Of a stretch of DNA of 64,000 nucleotides, positions 10,617-21,951 are shown one piece after another. Made by a program: the position numbers and the translations under genes. This DNA comes from Chrysomallon squamiferum (lineage: Eukaryota > Mollusca > Gastropoda > Neomphalida > Peltospiridae), in the NCBI GenBank assembly GCA_012295275.1, contig CM022678.1, forward strand, positions 18,995,169 through 19,059,168, written 5' to 3'. The notes under the pieces are model-generated. The model had not been told where the DNA came from. It made no database searches and was given only the letters and a program-made list of their open reading frames with translations. Every line of letters begins with the position of its first letter. The stretch's first letter is position 1.

Positions 10617-11418
10617 GTGAAACTCCTCTTTTGACAGGTGATGAATATGGAAATATAGAAATTGTGACTGCACTGAGTGAAAAGGGTGTTGATGTAAATA
10701 TTAAAAACAGCTCTTGTGTTCAGATAATTTTGTATTTTCTGGATCATTGAGCTGATCCTGATTGAATAGCCAATGATAACAATTCTTTTTTTAAACCTAG
10801 CAGCTGAACAAGCAAATATGGAATTGTGATAGCACTGATTGAAAAAGGTGTTGATGTAAATATTAAAAATAACCATGGTATAACTCCTCTTTTTGCAGCT
10901 CTTACTAACAGTAAACTCCCCTTTTTACACCTTCTTTCTGAAGACATAACAAAGTAGTTTTTATTTAATGGAACATGGAGCTGATCCTAATTTTACACTG
11001 AATGATGGTAATTCAATTTTACACATAGCATCTGAACATGGAAATATAGAAACTGTGACTGCACTCATTGAAAAAGGTGTTGATGTAAATAGTAAAAACA
11101 GCAGAGGTGAAATTCCTGTTTTTACAGCTGTTCTGCATAACCAAAGTAGTTTTGTATTTACTAGAAAATGGAGCTGAACCTAATTTGTCATGCAATGAAA
11201 ACAATTCGGTTTTACACCTAGCAGCTGAACAGGGTAATACGGAAATTGTGACAGCACTGATTGAAAAATGTGTTGATGTAAATGTTCTTAATTCCAGTGG
11301 TGAAACTGCTCATGATAGAGCTAAGAGTTGCAGATTTCCTCTTATCGAACAGGATACTTTTTTATATTTACTGGATCATGGTGCTAATATTCTAACAGAT
11401 CAATACATTTTGATATAA
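10617..11418 (+). pseudogene. decayed ankyrin C-terminal segment
   Basis: Ankyrin-coding sequence continues past the TAG of the main reading frame but is broken by several stops and frame changes. Readable blocks include LNDGNSILHIASEHGNIETV near 11,000 and NNSVLHLAAEQGNTEIVTAL near 11,200. The last block, DRAKSCRFPLIEQD..LYLLDHGAN then DQYILI and a TAA at 11416-11418, matches the end of the second ankyrin tail at 47,800-47,900. So 11418 is the ancestral C-terminus, now cut off from the long upstream frame. The break at 10,610 corresponds to loss of about 4 bases where other repeats read AAC AGC CGA GGT. An intron restoring the frame is possible but I see no convincing splice pair. Confidence 0.75.
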
Positions 11419-11800
11419 AAAAACTGAACTTTTCAAGCTACACAGACTCACTTTTTTAAGATTATCTGGTGAGAATATTTCAAAATTAAGCAAAAATTAT
11501 ATTTCAGTATGAATTTGATGTTCATTATAAACAGAAAACATGTTTGGAAAAAAATCTTAATTTTCTGCTTCATCCTGAAATACTTCCTCATGTAGCTCTA
11601 TTTTGAACTGATTCCTTTGTGCTTATTTGTAATGTAATTTTATTTAGTGTTAAGTAATATGTACGGTTTTAACTTTTCAGTTCAAAAGCCACAACACATT
11701 TTCAAAATAAAATTTGTGAAAAAAGTGCATTGTGATGAAGAATTAAAGTCAGTGTACGACAATGCCGTCTAGTATGTGGTATATCTAGACACTGTAAATT
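11419..11800. other. ankyrin 3' flank, no gene seen
   Basis: AT-rich probable 3' untranslated sequence. Its first ~160 bases recur after the second ankyrin tail (47,901-48,060); the rest is deleted there. No coding potential seen. Confidence 0.5.
11706..11711 (+). terminator. possible poly(A) signal of the ankyrin gene
   Basis: AATAAA about 290 bases after the ancestral stop. It lies in a stretch missing from the second unit. Another AATAAA-like site shared by both units is near 12,423 and 48,568, so the true cleavage site is uncertain. Confidence 0.3.
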
Positions 11801-12370
11801 GTTTCTATTCAGTTAGTAATTACTGCACTGTGCATCTGCTGTTTCTATTCTAATATTGTAGTAATGTATATTCATGTTTTTGTTTCTATACAAATATTGC
11901 ATTACTATGTTCTGTAGACTGCTGTGTGTATTGAAATGATGTATTAATGTATGGTGTTGTTTTTGTTTTGTTTTTCTGTCCAGATATTGAATAACCCCTT
12001 ACTGTGCAGTCTGCTAAATATAGTGTATGGTGTATTTTTGTTTCCATACAAATATTGTATTAGCATATTGTGTAATTTATTGTAGTTATACAAATACTGT
12101 ATTAACATATGGTAAAGAGTCTATTGTGGTTATTCAAATATTGTATTAATGTGTGGTGTAGGTTTTGTTTCTGTACACATATTGTATTACCATATTGTAT
12201 CATCTATTCTACCTATTCAAATATTGTATAATATAAGGCATAGTATTCGTTTCTATACAAATTTTGTATAACCATATTGTAGTCTTTTGTGTCTATTAAA
12301 ATATTGTTACAGCTGTACATTTTTTTTTTGTTTCTATTGAAATATTTTGTTGTCTATTGTATTTGTACAT
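11800..12370. repeat. degenerate tandem repeat (TATACAAATATTGTATTA core)
   Basis: About ten imperfect copies of a 45-60-bp unit with the core TATACAAATATTGTATTA followed by CATATTGT or TATGGTGTA and a TTTTGTTTCT tract. A shortened version is at about 48,090-48,500 in the second unit. Confidence 0.6.
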
Positions 12371-12528
12371 AAGAAGAAAAAATATTGTATGAAATTTTCT
12401 CTTGATTTTTAATTGCAATCAAAATAAACTTTTAATAGTTAATGCATTTGATGCAATTATTTATAGGAATATTTCTGACAAACATGTAATTTAAACATTA
12501 TTGAACATTTTCTGTACCATTCCTTCGT

Positions 12529-12624
12529 TTAACTTGCACCAGTTACCTCGATTCCCGCCATCCCTTTCACACATTCTGGGGAGACCACTGTGATGACTTG
12601 ATTATTACATGGGTTCCCATTAGA
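12529..12624 (-). other. possible terminal coding exon, unknown gene
   Basis: A locally GC-richer island in very AT-rich DNA. Read on the minus strand after a CAG acceptor at 12,625-12,627 it is open for 31 codons (including NNQVITVVSPECVKGMAGIE) and ends in TAA at 12,529-12,531. The duplicate at 48,675-48,770 has the same length and the same stop with no indels, though most of its few base changes alter the amino acid. I do not recognise the protein. It could be a last exon of a gene lost from the window or a chance island. Confidence 0.3.
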
Positions 12625-12739
12625 CTGCTCATATGTGAAAATAAATGTTAAAAAATAATACTATAATTAAAGTTATGTTTTACTGTTGAGTGCAAAACCT
12701 TTGATATATGTTTTGTATTTTTTTATATATACATATATA

Positions 12740-13130
12740 AGAAAAGTTTTGTATTACTAAATGTTTTACTGTGTTTATACTAAAGTAAAGCTGTATATTA
12801 ATATCTAGGATTTTATTAGTTTTTCACTTTATAAAATAGTTCTTTAATACTAAGTGAATATTTTACTATGTTGATACTGAGTAAACTGGTATTTTCATTT
12901 TCACTTTATTTACATTTTTATTTTATAAAATTATTATGTTTACTGTGTTTATACTAAGAAAAGCTGTATATTAATGTTGTGTAAAGTTTTTTACTTGCTT
13001 TTTAACTTTACAAAATTGTTCTGTAATACTAAGTGAATGTTTTACTATGTTCATACTGATTATTCTGCTATTTTCATTTTTAGTTTATATACATTTTTGT
13101 TTTACAAAATGGTTCTCTAGTACTAAATAT
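12740..13130. repeat. ~190-bp tandem duplication
   Basis: Two imperfect copies in tandem, each running from TACTGTGTTTATACTAA through TACTAAGTGAATGTTTTAC to CATTTTTATTTTA. The same pair is present in the second unit near 48,890-49,270, so it predates the segmental duplication. Confidence 0.6.
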
Positions 13131-13465
13131 TCGTATTATAGTATTATAATTTTAAATATAAGATATTTATAGTGTTCTTTTATAAAATGTTTTTTCCTCA
13201 TGTTTTTAATAAATAAATTTGAATTTTAAAGTAAAATGTAATGTTATATATGCATACACACATGTATTTAGTCTGCTTTTTACTGTTACTTTGATTTGTT
13301 TTATTGTCATAAAAAAGAGAATATCTGAATTTTTTCTCTCATTAATCAGGAGATTAGTTGATGTAATGTTTGCATTTTGCTAAATTGTCATTAGAAAATA
13401 GAGAATGACAAAATTTGTAAAGCAAATGTAAGTTTTCATTGTGAATCAATTACTTGTTGGGATGA

Positions 13466-13536
<71 letters not shown>

Positions 13537-13811
13537 GAATTATTTTGAGGAATATATTGGACTTTATAATACGTTGAATTATTATTATTATTTTGTTTGT
13601 CTTCATGTTTCTTTTAATTCTTGAAGATATTATTCTATGTATAATATGGATTTGCTATTTAACTGTATTTTTTCATTAGGATGTAGTATAGAAAAGTAAT
13701 TTTATATTTTTTTCATTCCTTTATTATTATTATTATTATATGTGAGGTAATTTTAGATTTTTCTTTTAATTTTATTCAATTATTAATGATTTGTTGTTGT
13801 TGTTGTTCGTC

Positions 13812-13870
<59 letters not shown>

Positions 13871-14234
13871 GACTACTAATGAATCAAAACAGTTTTATTT
13901 GTGTTATAATTTAATGTTGTCTGTTTTACAATTACACAAAATAATAATAAAAAGATATTGTATAATTTTTTAACTTTGCTTGTTGTGTCAATGTTATATA
14001 AACTATGTATGAAATGTGACAGTTTATGCATATTTTTTAGTACACTGATATAAATATATAGTTTAAATATATATCTTTATTAATACTTGGCTGTTACATA
14101 CAATTAATGTTTTCATACACTTATTTTATCGTCATACACTGAATAAGAAAAGGAAGAACTATTTCTTTAATATATTTAGGTATATTATTGTTGTTATAGT
14201 TATTGTTTATTTGGAATCTGTAAAGTTATTTTTT

Positions 14235-14329
<95 letters not shown>

Positions 14330-14783
14330 ATTTTTAACTACTTTTTTTCTTATTTAATTTGTTTGGTAGAAATAATTTATTACCTTTATTTTGTGCATCA
14401 ACTAATTTTAGATCAAACTTCAGATTACTGTTTTATAATTAACTGCATCTTTAAATAATGGACTGTCTCCCATTTGTTACAAATCCAACTGTTACACATC
14501 TAGTTGTTACATTTGTTACAGATTCAGTTGTTACACAGTCGTTGGTATGATTTATTAAGTTAACTCTTATAATATTAGTGTAATAGTCAGTGGTGACCAA
14601 GTGTTTTTTCATTTTACTTAGTTATTAAATACAAAATTAATAAAGAATAAAAACAATAAAAAAATACATTACTAAATACAATAATAATATTGTTGAGACT
14701 AGTGACTGGAAATTAATTAACTTTCCAGTATGATCGGTAATCAAACCGCTTTAAATTGCTTTATTTTTTTATTTTTTTTTTCG

Positions 14784-14830
<47 letters not shown>

Positions 14831-16177
14831 TTTTTTTTTTTTTTTGGACTTCTGATAAATTGTAGTAGAGAACAATTGCGTAATTATTTCATTGCCTTTT
14901 TGGGGTAATAGCTGGGAAGATTAGTCTGTTATTGTATACTAGATAAAGAGCATTTGATTACCATTCACTCGGTCTGTGTTACTGTTGTAACAAATAGGAT
15001 GATAACCATAACAGTACCCCTCGATTGTAAATGTCCATTAAACTGCTAATGTTTTAAAATAACAATTATTATTAAGATGGACTGTATTGTAAATCCACTG
15101 ACAATTAACATAATAAATATATTTTATAAGTGGTAATGACTTTCGTTTTCTCTATTAGATTAAGGAAATTTCCTGTATTGTTCAAGAAAAACACACTGGA
15201 ATGGAATAACGTATTGCACGAATTCACTAGTGATGTAGTTTTACAAACCAATGTATCTAACTCTAATAATGAACTCTTCCATTAAAGGAAATTGTGGAAA
15301 TGTTATCATAAAACAGAGGCGTAGTTTATTATCATAATTTCATCATACAGGGTAATAAATAAATTATTCATATCTATTTTTGTTTTCCTGTCCTTATTTC
15401 ATGGACATCTTTCTGTTCTTTAGTATGATTCAGGGTATATTCTCTAGGGTTGGTGTAGAATGTCATAAATGTAATTTTTGTTATGTTTCAGTGAGCACTT
15501 TTGTTTTCGGTGTTAGATGGGACAGATGGTTATGTGAGAATACTTTGATAAAAATAATCTGACTCTTAAAACAACTTTCACATTTTGTTGTTTCACAACT
15601 CAAATTATCAGTTTACTGTAACGTCTTTGTAACACTTGTTTTATTAGTCACTGAGGCTGCTCAACATTTTTCCAGGTGAATATTACATTAAAGTTAACAC
15701 ACGTGTCACTCTTGTTTTCTGTTTAAATACCTAGGAGACGTAAATGTTTGTCATTACAGCGACTACTTCACTGATTATGTTTACCTGTCTTGGTACAAAT
15801 AAAATGAATGATGAAATAAAATTCTTTAATCAATTTTACACACATTTAATCCTCTTGAGTGTGGTGACCTCAGAAACATCGGTTAGGACAAAAGTGGGCG
15901 ACATTGAGGGCAGTTACACATCAGACACGAGTGTTTCCTCACAACTACTTTTATTGGCTAGGGTACGGGTAGGGTGAACATTAGCGTTAAACATCTGTTT
16001 ACCTCAACAGATTTTTTGTCTAAAACTTTAAATCTTTTATGATGAATGTTCGGATAAAATTGTTAAAGTTTTTATTTAAAAAAACAAACAAATAAAAATA
16101 ACTATAACTTAGTTACATTTGTGTGTCTGAATATCAGTATGATTATACACATGTGTACCTGTGTATGTGTGCGTCTG

Positions 16178-16182
<5 letters not shown>
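13131..16182. other. intergenic spacer shared with the second unit
   Basis: AT-rich spacer whose order and sequence recur at about 49,270-52,130. It holds (TTA)n at 13,467-13,535, 13,813-13,870 and 14,789-14,830, and a (CT)n(TA)n tract at 14,236-14,321. A 60-codon open stretch at 15,380-15,562 recurs at 51,331-51,513 but has no recognisable motif. A small GC-richer island at 15,870-15,990 is also shared. I see no supported gene. Confidence 0.6.
14236..14321. repeat. (CT)n-(TA)n compound microsatellite
   Basis: Near-pure CT dinucleotides for about 60 bases running directly into about 12 TA units. The matching place in the second unit (about 50,300) has only short remnants. Confidence 0.9.

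Positions 16183-16256
<74 letters not shown>
16183..16256. repeat. (GT)n-(AT)n microsatellite at a duplication breakpoint
   Basis: GT dinucleotides then AT dinucleotides. Homology with the second unit stops just to the left (about 16,100 against 52,170) and resumes just to the right (16,263 against 54,932). The tract therefore marks where 2.7 kb present in unit 2 is missing from unit 1. Confidence 0.8.
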
Positions 16257-16257
<1 letters not shown>

Positions 16258-16739
16258 AAAAAGAAATGTATGTCACTTTATATAATTATTAAAGTATGAT
16301 TAGGTAAACTGGGACAAAACATTTGTTCTAATTTTCAGATTTTGACTGTGTAGATTATTTGACGTCATCATTGAGAAAAAAGGCTCAAGAAACTACAATA
16401 TAGATTTAGTATTTGTTAATCTGACCCATTCTAATATTATTTAGGTTATTTCCGTTTTGCACGTAAATGTATGTTTTAACCATAATAACAATAATAGTAG
16501 CGATTGTTGTAGTAGTAATAATAGTAATAATAATAACAACAGTAATAAACAATAATAATAATAATAGTAATATTAATTATAATAATGATAAAAGCAATAA
16601 CGATAATAATAATAGTAATAATAATAATAATATTAATAACAATAATAATAATAACAGCAGTTATAATTTATTGTAAGAACATCATAAAAATAACAATAAT
16701 AATTAGTAATTTTAATATAAACTATAAGTAAAGATATAC

Positions 16740-18470
16740 AAATGACAACACTGTTAGTAATGTTAGTATAAAACTATAAGTTATTGAAGATATAAAAACA
16801 ACAACACTATTGGTAATGTTAGTATAAAATTTTAAATAAGTGAATATATCAAAACAACACTATTAGTAATGTTATTATAAAACTATAAGTAAGAGATAAA
16901 AAAAACACTATTAGTAATGTTCTTAAGTAAAGATGTAAAAAACAAAAACACTATAGTAATGTTATTAAATAAAAATATAAAAAGCAACAACACTATTACT
17001 AATGTTATTAAGTGAAGATGTAAAACTAATAACACTTTTAATAATGTTATTAAGTAAAAATGTAAAAACAATAACACCATTAGTAACGTTTTAAGTAAAA
17101 ATGTAAAAAACAATAACACTAGTAGTAACGTTATTAAGTAAAAATGTAAAACCAATAAAACTAGTAGTCATGTTATTAAGTGAAGATGTAAAAATAATAA
17201 CACTATTAGTAACGTTATTAAGTAAAAATGTAAAAGCAATAATAACACTATTAGTAATGTTATTAAGTAAAAATGTAAAAACAATAACGCTATTAGTAAT
17301 GTTATTAAGTGAAGATGTAAAAAAAGAATAACACTATTAGTAATGTTATTAATTGAAGATGTAGAAAGCAATAACACAGTAATGTTATTAAGTGAAGATG
17401 TAAAAAGCAATAACAATATTAGTAATGTTATTAAGTAAATATGTAAAAAGCAATAAAACTATTAGTAATGTTATTAAGTGAAGATGTAAAAATAATAACA
17501 CTATTAGTAACGTTATTAAGTAAAAATGTAAAAGCAATAACACTATTAGTAATGTTATTAAGTAAAGATGTAAAAAGCAATAACGCTATTAGTAATGTTA
17601 TTAAGTAAAAATGTAAAACCAATAAAACTAGTAGTCATGTTATTAAGTGAAGATGTAAAAATAATAACACTATTAGTAACGTTATTAAGTAAAAATGTAA
17701 AAGCAATAATAACACTATTAGTAATGTTATTAAGTAAAAATGTAAAAACAATAACGCTATTAGTAATGTTATTAAGTGAAGATGTAAAAAAAGAATAACA
17801 CTATTAGTAATGTTATTAATTGAAGATGTAGAAAGCAATAACACAGTAATGTTATTAAGTGAAGATGTAAAAAGCAATAACAATATTAGTAATGTTATTA
17901 AGTAAATATGTAAAAAGCAATAAAACTATTAGTAATGTTATTAAGTGAAGATGTAAAAATAATAACACTATTAGTAACGTTATTAAGTAAAAATGTAAAA
18001 GCAATAACACTATTAGTAATGTTATTAAGTAAAGATGTAAAAAGCAATAACGCTATTAGTAATGTTATTAAGTAAAAATGTAAAAACAATAACACTATTA
18101 GTAATGTTATTAAGTGAAGATGTAAAAAGCAATAACAATATTAGTAATGTTATTAAGTAAAGATGTATAAAGCAATAACACTATTAGTAATGTTATTAAG
18201 TGAAGATGTAAAAGTAACAACACTATTAGTAATGTTATTAAGTAAAGATGTAAAAAGCAATAACACTATTAGTAATGTTATTAAGTAAAAATGTAAAAAC
18301 AGTAACGCTATTAGTAATGTTATTCAGTAAAAATGTAAAAACAATAACACTATTAGTAACGTTATTAAGTAAAAATGCAAAAGCAATGACACTATTAGTA
18401 ATGTTATTAAGTGAAGATGCAAAAATAACAACACTATTAGTAATGTTATTAAGTAAAGATGTAAAAAGTT
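16740..18470. repeat. 39-bp palindromic minisatellite array
   Basis: Roughly forty copies of a ~39-bp unit. Each contains a 24-bp stretch running from AATAACAC to ATGTTATT that is a near-palindrome (10 of 12 pairs complementary), then a spacer such as AAGTAAAGATGTAAA. The block 17,168-17,416 recurs at 17,635-17,883 (offset 467 bp), a higher-order repeat. The period is a multiple of three, so long spurious open frames appear on both strands; these are not genes. A shorter array of the same unit lies at 55,380-56,220. Confidence 0.9.
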
Positions 18471-18476
18471 TCCCAC

Positions 18477-18593
18477 TTTAAACATATCGTTGACACCCTC
18501 GCCTGTCTGTGGTGATGTCTCAAAGTAGTGGAAGTGATGAGTGTCTGCCAACATCCTCCCCTCTACCTCCTCTACACTCCTCTTCTTGTCTGT
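18477..18593 (-). pseudogene. DNAJC27: orphan DNAJC27 exon (Rab-like GTPase C-terminal part)
   Basis: On the minus strand a 117-base exon is flanked by a TTTTCAG acceptor (above 18,593) and a GT donor (below 18,477). Its 39 codons read in part DKKRSVEEVEGRMLADTHH and HYFETSPQTGEGVNDMFK. This matches the segment of DNAJC27 (a Rab-like GTPase fused to a C-terminal J domain) around its ETSAQTGEG G5-type motif. The exon itself is intact, but no other DNAJC27 exon is found nearby in unit 1, and the minisatellite starts immediately after its donor. The J-domain exon survives only in the second unit at 54,304-54,432. Family identification is strong; calling it non-functional rests on the missing partners. 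Confidence 0.75.
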
Positions 18594-19510
18594 CTGAAAA
18601 CACAGTTTGTATCTGAATTAGTGTATGTATGTAGTTCAGGATTTCTGTTGTCTTTTGTACGTCTCATTATACTCTGCACATAGACAATATTCGGGAACGC
18701 ACTGGCGCAGGAAAACAAAGTCCAATCACGACTCACACACCCCGTCAGATGCCGCTGACGAGACTCGAATGTGCTGCAGCATAAAGTAGCAAACATTCGA
18801 TATGACGATCCACCTTTCATTTCAAACGAATAAACAGCCTGCCTCCTTCCAAATAACTTATTCATGAGTAGCAATATCATATTTGTAAATGTGTACATAC
18901 ATATAATAAGGACATGCGGTCATTACTGTGTTTATATTATTGATAATACGATGATATTATAACACTATCTTTTTATAAAACATTGCTTATATGGCTTTTA
19001 TTGCTGCTGCTGTTATTATTATTATTGTTGTTGTTATTTTTAGCCGGGATAAATCCCCGTGCAACTCAGAACCCCCCCCCCCCCACATAATTCATAGAAA
19101 GAGACGGGTGGACCTTTAGTTGGGGCTGAATAAGAAAGATACCAACAGTGTATTTAAGTATACACTGTGACCGAATGTTTCTATTATATTTTTCTTTTCT
19201 AATTTCATGAAAATATCTAATACATAGATTCAGTCTTGTTCAGTCACGTTCGCTAAATAGTTAAATTTCGGATAAAATAATATTCAAGCTTGTATTAAAA
19301 TATCGATCTGATTCAAGAATTGCCTTTTGATATATAAGAATTATAATTACAAGGAAGATTTATAAACAATAACAACACACGTTAGATTAAAATTCGTCTT
19401 GACTCAGAAAAGGAAAGGTCACATAAATGGACGGGAAAAACATTTTTTGGAATCAGTAAAATTTACATGGCGAAAGTTTCACTGAGTAAAAGAAAAGGAA
19501 AAAGAAGAAG

Positions 19511-19573
<63 letters not shown>

Positions 19574-19689
19574 GTAATAAATCAGATTGATCTCAGTTTC
19601 CAAATAACAATGTTTTACTCAATACTTAAACCAAGACATAACAGTACCTTGTTACAAAACCTCTTTTGTAGAGGATACAGTGATTATCT
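18594..19689. other. intergenic, dispersed repeat pieces
   Basis: No gene seen. 18,780-18,900 (AAACAGCCTGCCTCCTTCC) also occurs at 26,335-26,400 and 62,485-62,560. 19,105-19,150 (GGGTGGACCTTTAGTT) also occurs near 34,015 and 63,530. A poly-C run sits at 19,072-19,083 and an (AAT)n at 19,511-19,578. This kilobase is absent from the second unit. Confidence 0.5.
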
Positions 19690-19791
19690 CCTTTTACTCA
19701 CCAGATTCGTGGAATTTACAAAGGAAAGTAGAAAATAGTGGTTATATAAACTGACAGTTCGTTTCATTATAAGTGACACCAGCGAGAACGT
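19690..19791 (+). promoter_or_regulatory. TPR-TIR promoter/first-exon cassette P1
   Basis: Best-preserved cassette. In order it has GATTCGTGGAATTTACAAA, the purine block GGAAAGTAGAAAATAG, a TATA box (TATATAAAC, 19,743-19,751), a presumed start region near GTTCGTTTC, a short exon ending GCGAGAACGT and a donor GTAAGT at 19,792. The purine block resembles an interferon-response (IRF-type) element, but its spacing is not canonical, so that is only an inference. Confidence 0.6.
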
Positions 19792-20434
19792 GTAAGTTTG
19801 ATTTAAATTGGTTGTTACGTTTATATCCTCCATTTTCAACTAACAGTTTATTCATTTCAGATAAAATAAAATACTATAAAAAGCTTATTCTATATTGTTA
19901 ACATCTTCCTGGTGTGTTGTGGTGACCTATTTCAATGACCTAATTTCACATAGTTTCTGTGTGTGTTTATATATCGGCTGACAGCAGTCACATGTAGCGT
20001 GAGAAAAGTAAATAATAATTAAAACTCTCGGGAACATTAGTGTTATTAGATATAAACTAGAAATATGTGTTAAGTATTGGTTAGGTTGTATTTCAATTCA
20101 ACACCGATCCAGATATTTAGGTTATTTTTCTAATTCCTCAAAAATTAGTCCAGTTTGTTTTCATTTTGTTTAATCACGTTTCAGAAAATTAATAGATAAA
20201 TTACGAAAAAAAAAGAAAAAAAAATGTTTTCCTCATTTTTCCAATTCCACGAAAACTAGTAATGCATGGTTTCAGTTTTGTTTATCACGTTCAGTAAATA
20301 GATAAATTTGATAGAAAATAAAATTTACGTTTGCATTAAAATATACATCTAGTTCACTAATTGTTTCTGCAGCTTAAAAGAGTGGTACAAGAAACAGAAA
20401 ATAAAGAAGGAATAATAATAATAATAATAATAAT

Positions 20435-20476
<42 letters not shown>

Positions 20477-20599
20477 GCAATAATCCCTTCATCAGTTTGG
20501 TTCTGCTTTGCAAATACAAATATTTTCTTTGATATTAAACCTACACATAACGTTACCTTATTAGAAAACACTTATCATATATTGTCTACCATGACTGTC

Positions 20600-20715
20600 A
20601 CCTCTTGCACAACCTATTTGTGGAATTTAGAACAGGAAAGTAGAAAATAGTGCTTTACATAACACTGACGGTTAATTTCGGAGTAAGGAATAACCAGAGA
20701 GAACGCTTTAATGCT
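20600..20715 (+). promoter_or_regulatory. TPR-TIR promoter cassette P2, degenerate
   Basis: Carries TTTGTGGAATTTAGAACAGG, AAAGTAGAAAATAGTG and a weak TATA (TTTACATAACA), but the exon end reads GAGAGAACGCTTTAATG, so the GTAAGT donor is lost. Probably inactive as a spliced first exon. Confidence 0.45.
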
Positions 20716-20989
20716 TTATATGTGACTAATGGTTTATTCTTTATTTGTCTTAAAGTTATAACTAAGATCAAAGCATTTTATTTTATTTTATTTTTCATTT
20801 ATTTATTTATTTATTCTTTCTTTACATTTTTATTAATTTTATGTTAACTTTTACAACAACAACAACAACAACAACAACAATAATAATAATAAACCTCCAT
20901 GATCAATTTGATCTCGATTTCTAAATAAGAATATTTTCTTTAAAAGTTAAATCTACACACTACATCAACTTACAATTAAAGATTTCTGT

Positions 20990-21115
20990 ATTTTCTGCTC
21001 TTACTGAACGGATTCGTGGCATTTAAAAAGGAAAGACGAAAACAGTCGTGTATATAATACCGACGGTTCGTTTGAGAGTAAAGAACATCCAGCGAAAAAG
21101 TGTCAACTTTCATTT
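20990..21115 (+). promoter_or_regulatory. TPR-TIR promoter cassette P3
   Basis: Has GATTCGTGGCATTTAAAAAGG, AAAGACGAAAACAG, a TATA (TATATAATAC, 21,051-21,060), GGTTCGTTTGAGAG and the exon body AACATCCAGCG. The donor is changed to GTGTCAAC, so splicing from here is doubtful. P3 is the closest cassette to copy 1. Confidence 0.45.
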
Positions 21116-21551
21116 AAGGTTTTGTTATTCAGATTGTACGCCTTCATGTCCTTTAAAACCATAACTATAATTCACAAATAGTTTACTAATTATATAAGTG
21201 CTATAACTAGAACGAAGAGTAATATACAAATACACAAAAAGGAAACTACTCATATATCCAAGGTAATCTTTTGTGGAACTAGTAAGATTTTGATAGCCTA
21301 ATAAAGTTAGTATTGATTTAAGGGTGAGCAAATTTTTATTTTTTCTTCCATTTTTGTTTTCTTTCTTTCTTTTTATTGTTATTATTTTTATTTATTTTTT
21401 AAAAATTATTTTATTTTTGTTCATTAATTTTAAAATCGAGATGCATGCAATTTAGTTGATTATTCTGTGACCGGAACATAGACATAAATGTATGATGTTC
21501 AATACACTGGAAAAAAATAAATTACTAAAGTATTGTATAACTTTCTTTCAG

Positions 21552-21619
21552 GATAATAGCTGCGAAGAAACCACACAGAACAATGTCATTAGACGCGGAT
21601 TTTTCAAGGATAAAAATTG
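21552..21619 (+). CDS. copy 1, small coding exon
   Basis: A 68-base exon between a TTTCAG acceptor and a GTGAGA donor, the same length as in copies 3 and 4. It reads in frame into the main exon at 21,952 (…RIKI then ATDDDIS). The two tandem ATG codons of copy 3 are ATA ATA here, so the first usable in-frame start is the ATG at 21,583-21,585 (MSLDADFSRIKI). Confidence 0.65.
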
Positions 21620-21951
21620 GTGAGAACTACTAGTTACAATGATAATGAAACAATTGTATTTTGTTGCATTACTGGTTCAGGCGAAACTCTTCTACTCATA
21701 TTTATACACACGTTATTCTCTCTCACAGGATTTATATTCAGACATCGGAATAAAAACACAGACATACGCAGACACACACATATTTATACAAAAATGATGG
21801 AGAGAGAGACATTCAGTAAATGAAGCATTATGCGATTTCGAATTTGCAATTTTAAAAGAAAACAATTTCGAACATCTTATCTTTGGAAAGGCACTTTTCC
21901 CCCGAAGTTATTCTTTCAGAAATCTGCAATTATATAGATTTTATTTTTCAG

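Noticed and set aside
2231-10876. Minus-strand open frames of 60-190 codons across the ankyrin exon
   Set aside because: They mirror the 99-bp coding repeat on the opposite strand, repeat with it, and have no motifs of their own.
13791-13973. Poly-leucine protein over (TTA)n
   Set aside because: Microsatellite translation only.
15380-15562. 60-codon open frame conserved in both units (also 51,331-51,513)
   Set aside because: The duplicates are similar throughout, so conservation is not evidence of coding; no motif or splice context supports it.
16740-18470. CRISPR-like array (regular direct repeats)
   Set aside because: No unique spacers, units are contiguous and variable, and the genome is eukaryotic; it is a minisatellite.
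16467-18481. Open frames rich in MLLSKNVK or LITLLIVLLFLH through the minisatellite
   Set aside because: The 39-bp unit is a multiple of three and lacks stops in some frames; these are products of the repeat, not membrane proteins.
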